64,000 nt of DNA from Halopseudomonas salina (lineage in GTDB: Bacteria; Pseudomonadota; Gammaproteobacteria; Pseudomonadales; Pseudomonadaceae). Below the pieces are notes generated by a model. The model worked only from the letters and a program-made list of their open reading frames with translations. It had not been told where the DNA came from and made no database searches. The translations under genes and the position numbers were made by a program. The stretch covers positions 124,001 through 188,000 of the forward strand of contig NZ_VTTI01000007.1 of assembly GCF_008641105.1 (NCBI RefSeq), read 5' to 3'. Shown here piece by piece: positions 56,328 to 64,000 of this stretch; position 1 is the first letter of the stretch, and every line of letters starts with the position of its first letter.

Positions 56328-57923
56328 ATGTTGGACGCCAACCTGAAGAAACAGCTGGACACGTACCTGCAGAACATCATTACCCCGATCGAGCTCAGCG
56401 TGTCCGTGGATGACAGCCCCAAGAGCCAGGAGCTCAACGAGCTGGCGACTGAGATTGCTGAAATGTCGCCGCACATCAGCCTGAACTGGAACCAGGCACA
56501 ACGCACGCCGAGCATGAGCATTGCGCAGACCGGCGTACCGCCGCGCATCAGTTTTGCCGGCCTGCCCATGGGCCACGAATTTACCTCGCTGGTACTTGCT
56601 CTGCTGCACAGCGGCGGGCACCCGTCCAAGACAGACCCGGCTCTGCTTGAGCAGATCCGCCACCTGGACGGCGAGTATCATTTCGAGACCTACATTTCAC
56701 TATCCTGTCAGAACTGCCCTGACGTGGTCCAGGCACTGAACCTGATGGCCACAGTAAACCCGAACATCACTCACGTGATGATCGATGGTGCATTGTTCCA
56801 GGATGAAGTCGAAGAGCGCCAGATCATGTCTGTGCCTTCGGTCTATCTGAACGGCCAGCTTTTTGGCCAGGGCCGCATGACTCTGCCCGAAATCATCAAC
56901 AAGGTCGACGCCAACGCCAGTAAGCGCAAGGCAGCCGAACTCAGCAAGCAAGAGCCCTACGAGGTGCTGATTGTGGGTGGCGGCCCTGCGGGCGCAGCGG
57001 CAGCAATCTACGCCGCCCGTAAAGGTATTCGTACCGCGCTGGTCGCCGAACGCTTTGGTGGTCAGGTTATGGATACCATGGGTATCGAGAACTTCATTTC
57101 AGTGAACTACACCGAAGGCCCCAAGCTGGTCGCCAGCCTGGAAGAGCACGTCAAGGAATATGACGTGGATGTGTTCACCGAGCAGCAGGCTGTGAGCCTG
57201 ACCGAAGGTGATTATGTGAAAATCGGCCTGGAAAACGGCGCCACCCTGTCTGGTCGCTCGGTTATCCTGGCGACTGGTGCGCGCTGGAGGGAGATGAATG
57301 TTCCCGGCGAACAGCAGTACCGTGGCAAGGGTGTAGCCTATTGCCCACATTGCGATGGTCCGCTGTTCAAGGGTAAGCGTGTAGCAGTCATTGGTGGCGG
57401 CAACTCGGGTATCGAAGCGGCCATTGACCTTGCCGGTATCGTCGAGCATGTAACCGTGCTGGAGTTTGCCGACACCTTGCGAGCTGACGAGGTTCTGCAG
57501 CGCAAGGCACGTTCAATGCCGAACATCGACATCATCAAGAGTGCTCAGACTACCGAGGTGCGCGGCGACGGTAACAAGGTTATAGGTCTGACCTACACCG
57601 ACCGTGAGACACAGGAAAGCAAGCAGGTGGATGTTGCCGGCATTTTCGTTCAGATCGGTTTGATTCCCAACACCGACTGGCTCAAGGGTGGGCCATTGAA
57701 GTTGAGCAAGCATGGTGAAATCGAGATCGACAGCCGCGGTACCACTTCGATTCCCAACGTGTTTGCTGCAGGTGACGTTACTAACGTGCCCTTCAAGCAG
57801 ATCATCATCGCGATGGGTGCAGGCTCGACCGCAGCGCTGGGCGCCTTTGACCACCTGATCCGCACACCGGCTCCGGCCAAGGCTGCAGTGCAGCAAAACG
57901 AGAAGCAAGCCGAAACGGCCTGA
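56328..57923 (+). CDS. ahpF: Alkyl hydroperoxide reductase flavoprotein AhpF
   Basis: 531 residues: N-terminal tandem thioredoxin-like domain with CQNC (Cys127, Cys130), FAD motif [10 protein letters not shown] near residue 217, and the thioredoxin-reductase-like CPHC (Cys339, Cys342) followed by NADH-binding [10 protein letters not shown]. It passes electrons from NADH to AhpC. Confidence 0.97.
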   Translation: MLDANLKKQLDTYLQNIITPIELSVSVDDSPKSQELNELATEIAEMSPHISLNWNQAQRTPSMSIAQTGVPPRISFAGLPMGHEFTSLVLALLHSGGHPSKTDPALLEQIRHLDGEYHFETYISLSCQNCPDVVQALNLMATVNPNITHVMIDGALFQDEVEERQIMSVPSVYLNGQLFGQGRMTLPEIINKVDANASKRKAAELSKQEPYEVLIVGGGPAGAAAAIYAARKGIRTALVAERFGGQVMDTMGIENFISVNYTEGPKLVASLEEHVKEYDVDVFTEQQAVSLTEGDYVKIGLENGATLSGRSVILATGARWREMNVPGEQQYRGKGVAYCPHCDGPLFKGKRVAVIGGGNSGIEAAIDLAGIVEHVTVLEFADTLRADEVLQRKARSMPNIDIIKSAQTTEVRGDGNKVIGLTYTDRETQESKQVDVAGIFVQIGLIPNTDWLKGGPLKLSKHGEIEIDSRGTTSIPNVFAAGDVTNVPFKQIIIAMGAGSTAALGAFDHLIRTPAPAKAAVQQNEKQAETA

Positions 57924-57942
57924 TTGCCGACGGCTGTAAACA

Positions 57943-57972
57943 AAAAACCACACCAAAGGGTGTGGTTTTTTA
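57943..57972. terminator. Bidirectional terminator between ahpF and the chemoreceptor gene
   Basis: AAAAAACCACACC (57943-57955) pairs with GGTGTGGTTTTTT (57960-57972) around a 4-nt loop. It serves ahpF and the convergent chemoreceptor gene. Confidence 0.92.
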
Positions 57973-57999
57973 TGGCTGGGTATCTGTGTTCCTATGAAC

Positions 58000-59565
58000 T
58001 CAGACTTGGAACCGATTAACCAGATCGTTCATTTCCACTGCCAGGCGCGATAACTCTCGACTGGAACTGCTGGTCTGCTCGGCACCTGCGGCGGACTGGG
58101 TCGACAGGTCGCGAATATTGACCAGATTCCTATCCACCTCACGGGAAACCTGAGCCTGCTCTTCGGCGGCACTGGCTATGACCATATTGCGCTCGTTGAT
58201 CTGGAAAATGGCCGCAGTAATCTGCTTCAGCGCATCACCGGCCGCATTCGCCTGCTCAAGAGTCGCATTCGCCATGGTGCGGCTGATATTCATCGCCTCC
58301 ACTGATTTTTCGGTGCCCTGTTGCATGGTACCTATCATATCTTCAATTTCTTTGGTCGATTGCTGAGTGCGGTGCGCCAGGGCTCGGACTTCATCTGCCA
58401 CCACTGCAAAACCGCGGCCCTGCTCGCCAGCACGAGCCGCCTCGATGGCTGCGTTCAGTGCCAGCAGGTTGGTTTGCTCGGCAATTGCGCGAATAACATC
58501 CAGAACCCGACTGATATTCTGTGCCTTGTCAGCCAGCTCCTGCACTTCAGTGGAGGTGGATTCGATGGTCGAGGTCAGCTTGTCGATGCTGGTCACCGTG
58601 CGCGCTACCTGTTGCTGACCCTCGGCTGCCGTATCGCTGGTGGTTCTGGACTGTTCCGAAGTTGACACCGCATTGCTGGCAACTTCATCTACCGCAGTAC
58701 TCATTTCGTTGACTGCGGTGGCTGCCTGCTGGATCTCGTCGTTCTGGCGTTGCAAACCGCGAGTGGCGTCCTCGGTGACCGCGTTCAGTTCCTCAGCCGC
58801 TGATGCCAACTGCGTTGACGAATTGCCGATACCCCGAATGGTTTCGCGCAGTTGATTCTGCATGGCGCTCAGCGCACGCAACAGACGAGCGGGCTCGTCC
58901 TTGCCGGTCACCTTGAAATCCCTGGTCAGGTCACCCGATGCCACCACCTCGGTGATATCGACCGCCTCCCGTATGGGCACTACGATGCTGCGAGTCAGCC
59001 ACCAGGCGAGAAGCACGGTTAACAGTGCGGCAGCAAGAATGAAAATAACCACCACCTGTTGAGCACTGGCGTGACTGGCGCGAGACTCCTCGCTGGCTTG
59101 CGCGACCCCCTCACGCAAGGCGTTCTCAAGATCCAGGAGCGTTTGTACGAGTGAATCGGCCAGTGGGTTCAAACGCGAGTTGACCAGCACCCTTGCTTCA
59201 TCTGTCTGACCTTGCAGCGCCAGCTTTGCGACCTGTGACTGGACAGCCATGAAGGCTTCCCGTTGCACCACGTAAGCGTCAAAGGCCCGCTTATTCTCCG
59301 GGGTGCTCTCTCGGCTGGCAAAGTTGGTTTCCGACTGCTTCATTTCGGCAATCAACCCCAGAATCCGGTTCTCCACCGCCTCGCGAACAGAGGGGCTCTC
59401 TTCGACCAACATCAGTAGAGTGAAACTGCGTATGCGCAGCAGGTCTTGTCCGAAGCCTGAAACGGAGAGAATATTAGGTACCCAGAGAGTCTCCACGTTC
59501 CGGGCCTGATCGCGCATATCACCCATCTCACGCATTGCCAGGGTGCCCAGCAGTACAACCAGCAA
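58000..59565 (-). CDS. Methyl-accepting chemotaxis protein with anomalous start region
   Basis: The part from the first standard start codon (TTG 59565) is 521 residues: end of membrane helix 1, periplasmic four-helix-bundle-like sensor (about 15-170), membrane helix 2 (about 172-190), HAMP, and a signalling domain with the hairpin tip [20 protein letters not shown]. The TTG cuts helix 1 in half. The frame continues upstream for 20 codons (to 59625) with a typical chemoreceptor N-terminus ([20 protein letters not shown]), but the codon where Met is expected is ATA, preceded by GGGTGGAT 5 nt earlier. The true protein is probably 541 residues; otherwise the start codon is lost by mutation. Confidence 0.85.
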   Translation of the reverse strand: MLVVLLGTLAMREMGDMRDQARNVETLWVPNILSVSGFGQDLLRIRSFTLLMLVEESPSVREAVENRILGLIAEMKQSETNFASRESTPENKRAFDAYVVQREAFMAVQSQVAKLALQGQTDEARVLVNSRLNPLADSLVQTLLDLENALREGVAQASEESRASHASAQQVVVIFILAAALLTVLLAWWLTRSIVVPIREAVDITEVVASGDLTRDFKVTGKDEPARLLRALSAMQNQLRETIRGIGNSSTQLASAAEELNAVTEDATRGLQRQNDEIQQAATAVNEMSTAVDEVASNAVSTSEQSRTTSDTAAEGQQQVARTVTSIDKLTSTIESTSTEVQELADKAQNISRVLDVIRAIAEQTNLLALNAAIEAARAGEQGRGFAVVADEVRALAHRTQQSTKEIEDMIGTMQQGTEKSVEAMNISRTMANATLEQANAAGDALKQITAAIFQINERNMVIASAAEEQAQVSREVDRNLVNIRDLSTQSAAGAEQTSSSSRELSRLAVEMNDLVNRFQV

Positions 59566-59703
59566 AGCGATGACGGAAAACCCGCTGACGAGTCTGGCAG
59601 CAATAGAGACGTTTCTAAGATTTATGCAAATCCACCCGTTATTATTCAGATGCGCCGGGAATAGCGCTTGAATGGTCTAACGGCTGCTCAAGCAAAACCT
59701 TGA

Positions 59704-59886
59704 TTAAAAAAACATGTTTTTTTGCTGGGGACCAAAGTCTGCACCGCAATCCTCGTTCAGGCTCAATGGGTCGAACCGGGCAAGGCAACCACCGCCGATG
59801 ACTGGTGGCGGAGCAGCCGCGCCCCGGGAGAGCGGGTCAAGCTCATCGGAATCGTCGTTTTCGACTTCAAAACCCACCGGGATCAT
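59704..59886 (-). CDS. Small hypothetical protein coupled to the CBS gene
   Basis: 60 residues, acidic and Pro/Gly-rich, with two Cys (GGGCLARF, EDCGADFG) and no membrane segment or recognised domain. The ATG at 59886 overlaps the stop of the CBS gene by 4 bp (ATGA), a strong sign of translational coupling. The last codons form an 18-bp palindrome. Plus-strand readings of the same stretch exist but lack such context. Function unknown. Confidence 0.5.
   Translation of the reverse strand: MIPVGFEVENDDSDELDPLSRGAAAPPPVIGGGCLARFDPLSLNEDCGADFGPQQKNMFF
59706..59723. repeat. AT-rich 18-bp perfect palindrome
   Basis: AAAAAAACATGTTTTTTT covers the final codons of the small gene at 59704-59886. Each strand ends in seven T, so it could act as a weak intrinsic terminator or a bent/cruciform site, but the stem has no GC-rich part. 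Confidence 0.45.
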
Positions 59887-60299
59887 GTTTTCGGCGCCCC
59901 ATGATCATTGAAATGCTTCACCGCACGCAGAATATCGCGCCGGCTAATCTGGCCCACCAGCTTGCCGCCATCTATCACCGGAAACCGGCGACGTCCGGTC
60001 TGGACAAAACGCTCTGCAACCGAAACGATGTCAGCCTCAACGTCCACAGTGTCGACCGTTCGGCACATGACGTCTCCAACCCTCACCGCGGCCTCTTCAA
60101 AGTAGGCGCCAGTCAGTACGCCCTTCAGGCAATCGCCCTCAGACAGGATACCAACCAGCTGCTTGCGTTCATCCACGACTGGAGCCCCGGAGATACGGTG
60201 CTGCAATAACTGATCAATAGCCTTTGCCAGATCAGTGTCGGCTGCAAAACAGACCAGGTCGGCAGTCATGTATTGGTGAACCTTAACGATTTTCAGCAT
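59883..60299 (-). CDS. CBS-domain pair protein
   Basis: 138 residues made of two CBS domains (MTADLVCFAADTDLAKAI.. and VGDVMCRTVDTVDVEADI..), each ending with the typical GILSEGD or GQISRRD strand. Such proteins bind adenine nucleotides and sense energy state; here there is no attached effector. It lies between purU (55 bp) and a small coupled gene. Confidence 0.9.
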   Translation of the reverse strand: MLKIVKVHQYMTADLVCFAADTDLAKAIDQLLQHRISGAPVVDERKQLVGILSEGDCLKGVLTGAYFEEAAVRVGDVMCRTVDTVDVEADIVSVAERFVQTGRRRFPVIDGGKLVGQISRRDILRAVKHFNDHGAPKT

Positions 60300-60354
60300 G
60301 GAAACTCCTTGTCTGCGTCAGTGCCGGCGTGAACTACCACCGGGCCTCGGGGCG

Positions 60355-61206
60355 TTAGCCGAAGACAACAGTCTTGTTGTCATGTACCAGCACCCTGTCC
60401 TCCAAGTGATAGCGCAAACCACGGGAAAGCACCATTTTTTCCACGTCTTTTCCCAGCCTGACCATATCGTCGGCGTTATGTCGATGGGTAATGCGCACCA
60501 CGTCCTGCTCGATGATCGGGCCGGCGTCGAGTTCATCTGTCACGTAATGACAGGTCGCGCCGATCAGTTTCACTCCTCGCTGCGCCGCCTGATGGTAAGG
60601 ACGGGCCCCGACGAATGAAGGCAAAAAACTATGATGAATGTTGATTACCCGATTGGCATATTGCTGACAGAGTTGCGGCGGGAGTATCTGCATGTAACGT
60701 GCTAGTACGATGCAGTCGGCCTGTTGTTCTTCCACGAGAGCCGCCACGCGCTCAAAAGCTGGAGCTTTGTTCTGGCTATCGACAGGCACATGATGGAAGG
60801 GTATTCCGTGCCACTCCACCATGCTGCGCAAATCGTCGTGATTGGAAATAACACTGGTAATGTCGCAATCAAGTTCGTCGCTGTGCCAGCGATGCAACAA
60901 ATCTGCAAGGCAGTGTGATTCGCGACTGGCCATAAGCACAACTTTCTTTCGCACCCCTGAGTCACTTACATGCCAGTCCATTGCAAACTCCCTGGCAATG
61001 GGTGCAAAAGCTGTGCGCAGTCCATCCAGATCAAACGGCAGTGAATCAGCCCTGATCTCATGACGCATGAAAAACCATCCGGAAAGATTATCCGAATGAT
61101 GATTGGCTTCGGTAATCCAGCCATTGTAGGCAGCCAGAACATTACTGACCTTGGCGACGATTCCTACCCGATCAGGACAAGCAATGACCAAACGATAAGT
61201 GCGCAT
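60355..61206 (-). CDS. purU: Formyltetrahydrofolate deformylase PurU
   Basis: 283 residues: N-terminal ACT domain (about 1-80, starting YRLVIACPDRVGIVAKVS) and formyl-transferase domain with NIHHSFLPSFVGARPYHQA and the catalytic Asp region TDELDAGPII. It hydrolyses formyl-THF to formate and THF, balancing one-carbon pools. It is divergent from mvaT, as in P. aeruginosa. Confidence 0.96.
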   Translation of the reverse strand: MRTYRLVIACPDRVGIVAKVSNVLAAYNGWITEANHHSDNLSGWFFMRHEIRADSLPFDLDGLRTAFAPIAREFAMDWHVSDSGVRKKVVLMASRESHCLADLLHRWHSDELDCDITSVISNHDDLRSMVEWHGIPFHHVPVDSQNKAPAFERVAALVEEQQADCIVLARYMQILPPQLCQQYANRVINIHHSFLPSFVGARPYHQAAQRGVKLIGATCHYVTDELDAGPIIEQDVVRITHRHNADDMVRLGKDVEKMVLSRGLRYHLEDRVLVHDNKTVVFG

Positions 61207-61368
61207 AACCCGACTCCGAAAGCGGGCCTGATGGCTCGCGATTAAAAGCGGCTATTCTACCCTTTCCCCCGCGGAATAATAGCGTGTGCAACACAGCCAA
61301 GTTGCAACAATCAGCGCTGCCAAAGTTTATATTCCGGCAGTAGAAAGTAGCGCCGTTGCAAGCGATGA

Positions 61369-61397
61369 TTGTATAAACTACAGGGCTGGCCTATTAT
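61369..61397 (+). promoter_or_regulatory. Sigma-70 promoter of mvaT
   Basis: TTGTAT (61369-61374) and TATTAT (61392-61397) are separated by 17 bp, 41 bp before the mvaT ATG. The rest of the 231-bp purU-mvaT gap is AT-rich with no other clear motif. Confidence 0.55.
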
Positions 61398-61437
61398 CTG
61401 CGTGTTAAAAATTCAATCCAGCCCGGAGATCACATTT

Positions 61438-61809
61438 ATGTCGGCATTACAGGAATTTCGTAATCTGCAGCAAACCATCCGCGAACTTACCGAGCGCATG
61501 AACTCCTTGTCCAACGACAAGAAGCTCAAGCAGGAAATCGAGTTTGAAGAAAAGTTGCGCACATTGATGGCTGAATATAACAAGTCATTGAAGGATGTTG
61601 TGGCGATTCTTGATCCTGAAAGCAAACTTGCCAATGGCAAAACCAGCAAGACTGGCGGCACCAAAAGGGCACGCAAGGTCAAGCAGTACAAGAATCCGCA
61701 CACAGGCGAAGTAATTGAGACCAAAGGTGGCAATCACAAGGTACTGAAAGAGTGGAAAGAGAAGTACGGCGGTGACACTGTCGAATCCTGGGTCACCATT
61801 CTGGGTTGA
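61438..61809 (+). CDS. mvaT: H-NS-family xenogeneic silencer MvaT
   Basis: 123 residues: an N-terminal coiled coil for oligomerisation (about 1-60, LQEFRNLQQTIRELTERM), a basic linker (TKRARKVKQYKNPHTG) and the C-terminal DNA-binding domain with GGNHKVLKEWKEKYG. It silences AT-rich foreign DNA. I chose ATG 61438 (GGAG 10 nt upstream); an ATG-less extension to 61369 starts within the promoter. A terminator follows. Confidence 0.96.
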   Translation: MSALQEFRNLQQTIRELTERMNSLSNDKKLKQEIEFEEKLRTLMAEYNKSLKDVVAILDPESKLANGKTSKTGGTKRARKVKQYKNPHTGEVIETKGGNHKVLKEWKEKYGGDTVESWVTILG

Positions 61810-61865
61810 TCTGCGCGAAAATCCACACCCGGATTTTCTGACACCCAGTGCTCTGCGTGACAAAC

Positions 61866-61893
61866 AAAACCCCGCAAATATGCGGGGTTTTTT
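61866..61893. terminator. Bidirectional terminator between mvaT and sbcB
   Basis: AAAACCCCGCA (61866-61876) pairs with TGCGGGGTTTT (61881-61891) around a 4-nt loop, with a T run continuing. It lies 10 bp before the sbcB stop, so it serves both genes. Confidence 0.92.
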
Positions 61894-61902
61894 ATGGTTT
61901 TT

Positions 61903-63351
61903 TCATTTGGCGACAAGGCCTAGCGAAGCACCCCACTGCAGTGCATAGGCTCGCCAGCGCTGCAAGAGATCCACTTCTGCACCCTCCTTCCCCAGTAGGG
62001 CCTCGTCCATTGCCAGCAAGAAATCAGGCAGGGTCAGGGAGGCACCCGGGGACTCACCACCCAGACGTTTGCGGCAATATTCGTCCCACTGTTCTTTCTC
62101 GGCAGGCGCCAGACTCTCCGGGAAGTTGCGCGCGCGATAGCGCGGCAGCATATCAGCCAGCCGCTGATCACGCAGGGGCCATTGAGTCGCCGCCAGCATG
62201 GGGCCGTCCGCTTCACGGATCATTGCCAGCAGACGTCGATCGGCATCGCTGATAAAGCCATCGTAGAGCTGCGCCTCGGCATCATCGGAAAACGAACTGA
62301 GAGGGCCTTGTGACTGGTACACCGCATGGAGTTTTTCCTGGCCATTGATACGCCAGCGGGCAAGACGCTCGGCATTGTGCAAGAGCTCTGGCATGTCCAG
62401 TCCCAGTCTGTCGATATCCTGCGCACGAAGCACCTTGAGGTCTGCAAGGAAAGGGCATTTGTTGATATGTACGAGTTTCAGCCCTGGGCGCGACGCTCCT
62501 TCGGCCAGATCTTCCCGACGCTGATAGAGGCGCTCACGCAGCTGCTCAGCAGTGAGATCGGCAGGCAGGTCGGGATCACTCGCCAGATCGTAAACGATCA
62601 GCGCATTCTTGTTCTGCGGATGCCAGGCAAGCGGCAACACCAGGCCCAGACCCTGGCGCTCACGCCCGAAGCGACCAGAAACATGCACCAGGGGCCGGGT
62701 TTTCTGCAGGTCAATCATGGCCGTGACCTGATGTTTGCTACGCAGACCCAACAGGTAATCGAACAGCCTTGGTTGTGCTGCGCGCAGACATCTGGCCATG
62801 GCAATGGTTGCGCGCACATCAGCCAAGGCATCGTGGGCCTGACCGTGGTCTATGCCATTGGCCGCAGTCAGGAGTTCCAGGCGCAAACTGGTGAATCCCT
62901 CCTGTTGAGGCCAGACGATCCCCTCAGGGCGCAGGGCATGGGCCGCACGCAATCCATCCAGCAAGTCCCAGCGACTGTTGCCGCCCTGCCATTCACGCGC
63001 ATAGGGATCGTGGAAATTGCGATAGAGCGTGAAGCGCGTCATCTCATCGTCGTAGCGCAGGTTGTTGTAACCCACACTGCAGGTGCCTGGCACCATCATC
63101 TGTTCATGCAGCAAATGAATGAACTCAGGCTCTGGCAGGCCGGCAAGGGCACGTTCCGGACCGATCCCGGTGATCAGGCAGGCCATGGGGTGGGGCAGCG
63201 TGTCCGGAGCAAGACGGCAGTCGATGCATAGCGGTTCACCGACCTCGTTGAGCTCTTCGTCGGTGCGCACACCGGCAACCTGCAGAGGTCTGTCTCGCCG
63301 TGGATCAATGCCGGTGGCTTCAAAGTCGTACCAGTAGAATGTCTTGCTCAT
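61903..63351 (-). CDS. sbcB: Exodeoxyribonuclease I SbcB
   Basis: 482 residues. DEDD-family 3'-5' exonuclease of single-stranded DNA: Asp9 and Glu11 in WYDFEATG, the later AHDALADVRAT with the catalytic His/Asp, then the ExoI SH3-like and helical extension. Length is near E. coli ExoI (475). It acts in recombination and mismatch repair. It is convergent with mvaT. Confidence 0.97.
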   Translation of the reverse strand: MSKTFYWYDFEATGIDPRRDRPLQVAGVRTDEELNEVGEPLCIDCRLAPDTLPHPMACLITGIGPERALAGLPEPEFIHLLHEQMMVPGTCSVGYNNLRYDDEMTRFTLYRNFHDPYAREWQGGNSRWDLLDGLRAAHALRPEGIVWPQQEGFTSLRLELLTAANGIDHGQAHDALADVRATIAMARCLRAAQPRLFDYLLGLRSKHQVTAMIDLQKTRPLVHVSGRFGRERQGLGLVLPLAWHPQNKNALIVYDLASDPDLPADLTAEQLRERLYQRREDLAEGASRPGLKLVHINKCPFLADLKVLRAQDIDRLGLDMPELLHNAERLARWRINGQEKLHAVYQSQGPLSSFSDDAEAQLYDGFISDADRRLLAMIREADGPMLAATQWPLRDQRLADMLPRYRARNFPESLAPAEKEQWDEYCRKRLGGESPGASLTLPDFLLAMDEALLGKEGAEVDLLQRWRAYALQWGASLGLVAK

Positions 63352-63400
63352 ACCGCTGCCCCAACCTTTTCAAAATGGCAGCGTACCCCAATGCCGCGCT

Positions 63401-63787
63401 TCAGGCATCCACAGGGTGCTGGAAGCGGAAATACTGTTCCAGGGAGATGGCCAGACCGGCGAAAGCCTGCTGGTTATGCACTATGCTGAAGCCGCTGTCA
63501 TAGTGACCCGGGTTATCGTCCGGGCGGCACCAATGGCTCAGGGCGGTAAAGTCCAGGGGCTCGGGTGCCCCATTCACGCCCGGAAGTCTGAGTTGAAGTT
63601 CGTAGAAGCTACCGAGCATGATCGGCAGGTCACTGATAAGCATCATGCCCTGACGCGATATATTGCCCAGATAGCCCATGGGTCTTCCGGAATGGCGATT
63701 GTAGACTCGCAGATAGCTACTCAGCAGGTGCCTTTCAATGCGGCGCTGCTCCTGGTGCTGGTCAGCGCCCGGGACGGGGTGTCGCAT
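63401..63787 (-). CDS. PilZ-domain cyclic di-GMP receptor
   Basis: 128 residues. The N-terminal part has QRRIERHLLSSYLRVYNR (RxxxR-like c-di-GMP motif) and then LGNISRQGMMLIS, which fits the D/NxSxxG motif of PilZ domains. It likely responds to cyclic di-GMP; the target is unknown. It starts 1 bp after the stop of the upstream partial gene. Confidence 0.85.
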   Translation of the reverse strand: MRHPVPGADQHQEQRRIERHLLSSYLRVYNRHSGRPMGYLGNISRQGMMLISDLPIMLGSFYELQLRLPGVNGAPEPLDFTALSHWCRPDDNPGHYDSGFSIVHNQQAFAGLAISLEQYFRFQHPVDA

Positions 63788-63788
63788 A

Positions 63789-64000
63789 TCAGCAACGCTC
63801 TCTCTTCAACGCCTGCAACTGCATTTTCTGCTCCTCAACACGTTTCGGACTTACCTCAACCTTTTTACCGGTGCTGTCTTCCTCATACCAGTAGATGCGC
63901 TTGTCGTAACGTGCCAATTCACTGTTCAACCGATCACAGTAGGCCTGCTGACGCGCTTGTTGCTGCACCTGCTCCTTGCGTTCGATAGCACGTTCCTCAC
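63789..64000 (-). CDS. C-terminal part of a DUF4124-like protein (runs off the window)
   Basis: Only the last 70 codons are present, ending KRERC. The sequence is Gln/Arg-rich and helical (ERKEQVQQQARQQAYCDRL), then RIYWYEEDSTGKKVEVSPKRV, resembling the tail of DUF4124 periplasmic proteins of pseudomonads. The assignment is by pattern only. The stop is 1 bp from the PilZ start, so they are co-transcribed. Confidence 0.6.
   Translation of the reverse strand, partial: EERAIERKEQVQQQARQQAYCDRLNSELARYDKRIYWYEEDSTGKKVEVSPKRVEEQKMQLQALKRERC

Noticed and set aside
59714..59911. Plus-strand small open frame opposite the CBS-coupled gene
   Set aside because: No ribosome site or coupling; the minus-strand reading has an ATGA overlap with the CBS gene and is preferred.

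Overview
The window looks like chromosomal DNA of a denitrifying gammaproteobacterium of the family Pseudomonadaceae. The evidence is the flhA-flhF-fleN-fliA-cheYZA order, the purU / mvaT / sbcB neighbourhood, the MvaT xenogeneic silencer, and a narK-narGHJI-PPIase-moaA operon divergent from narXL, as in Pseudomonas aeruginosa. Base composition is moderately GC-rich and uniform. A Halopseudomonas (P. pertucinogena) or stutzeri-type lineage is plausible but not proven. I see no insertion sequence, prophage, CRISPR array or rRNA; there is one tRNA.

Layout. 1-7.2 kb (minus): cheA (partial), cheZ, cheY, fliA, fleN, flhF, flhA, with a sigma-54 promoter before flhA. 7.4-18 kb: a signalling and cell-envelope block. 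Two paralogous EAL proteins with degenerate GGDEF domains flank a Sel1-repeat lipoprotein, followed by a lipoprotein truncated haemoglobin and a cupredoxin / EAL / DUF3034 cassette. 18-21.3 kb: a luciferase-like flavin oxidoreductase, tRNA-Gly(CCC), a spermidine-synthase-like protein and hemN. 21.4-33.9 kb: nitric oxide detoxification and respiration (norR, dnrN, a membrane protein, nnrS, dnr, a DUF454 gene, norQ-norC-norB-polyferredoxin-norD-norE-norF, cytochrome c). 34-49.2 kb: nitrate respiration (two narK types with a Usp gene between them, narGHJI, a parvulin, moaA; divergent narXL). 49.2-54 kb: anaerobic ubiquinone synthesis (ubiU-ubiV-ubiT plus a DGC-domain gene) and molybdopterin synthesis (moaB, moaE, moaD, moaC). 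54-64 kb: acyl-CoA dehydrogenase, ahpC-ahpF, a chemoreceptor, a CBS protein, purU, mvaT, sbcB, a PilZ protein and a partial gene.

How it fits together. Nitrate import (NarK), sensing (NarXL), reduction (NarGHI), its molybdenum cofactor (MoaA-E), the oxygen-independent quinone pathway that feeds it (UbiUVT), oxygen-independent haem synthesis (HemN), NO reduction (NorCB) and NO repair and sensing (DnrN, NnrS, NorR, Dnr) all lie within about 34 kb. Perfect FNR/ANR boxes precede the narK-narG operon and ubiU, and a 9/10 box precedes hemN.

The most striking regulatory signal is a cassette present twice: three GGT-N7-ACC NorR sites, centres 19 and 25 bp apart, with the third centre exactly 48 bp from the GG of a -24/-12 sigma-54 promoter. 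One copy drives dnrN; the other drives the nor operon. The narK/narX intergenic region has the elements of the Escherichia coli narG promoter in the same order (FNR, proximal NarL heptamers, IHF, one distal perfect NarL heptamer). ahpC has a well-formed OxyR site.
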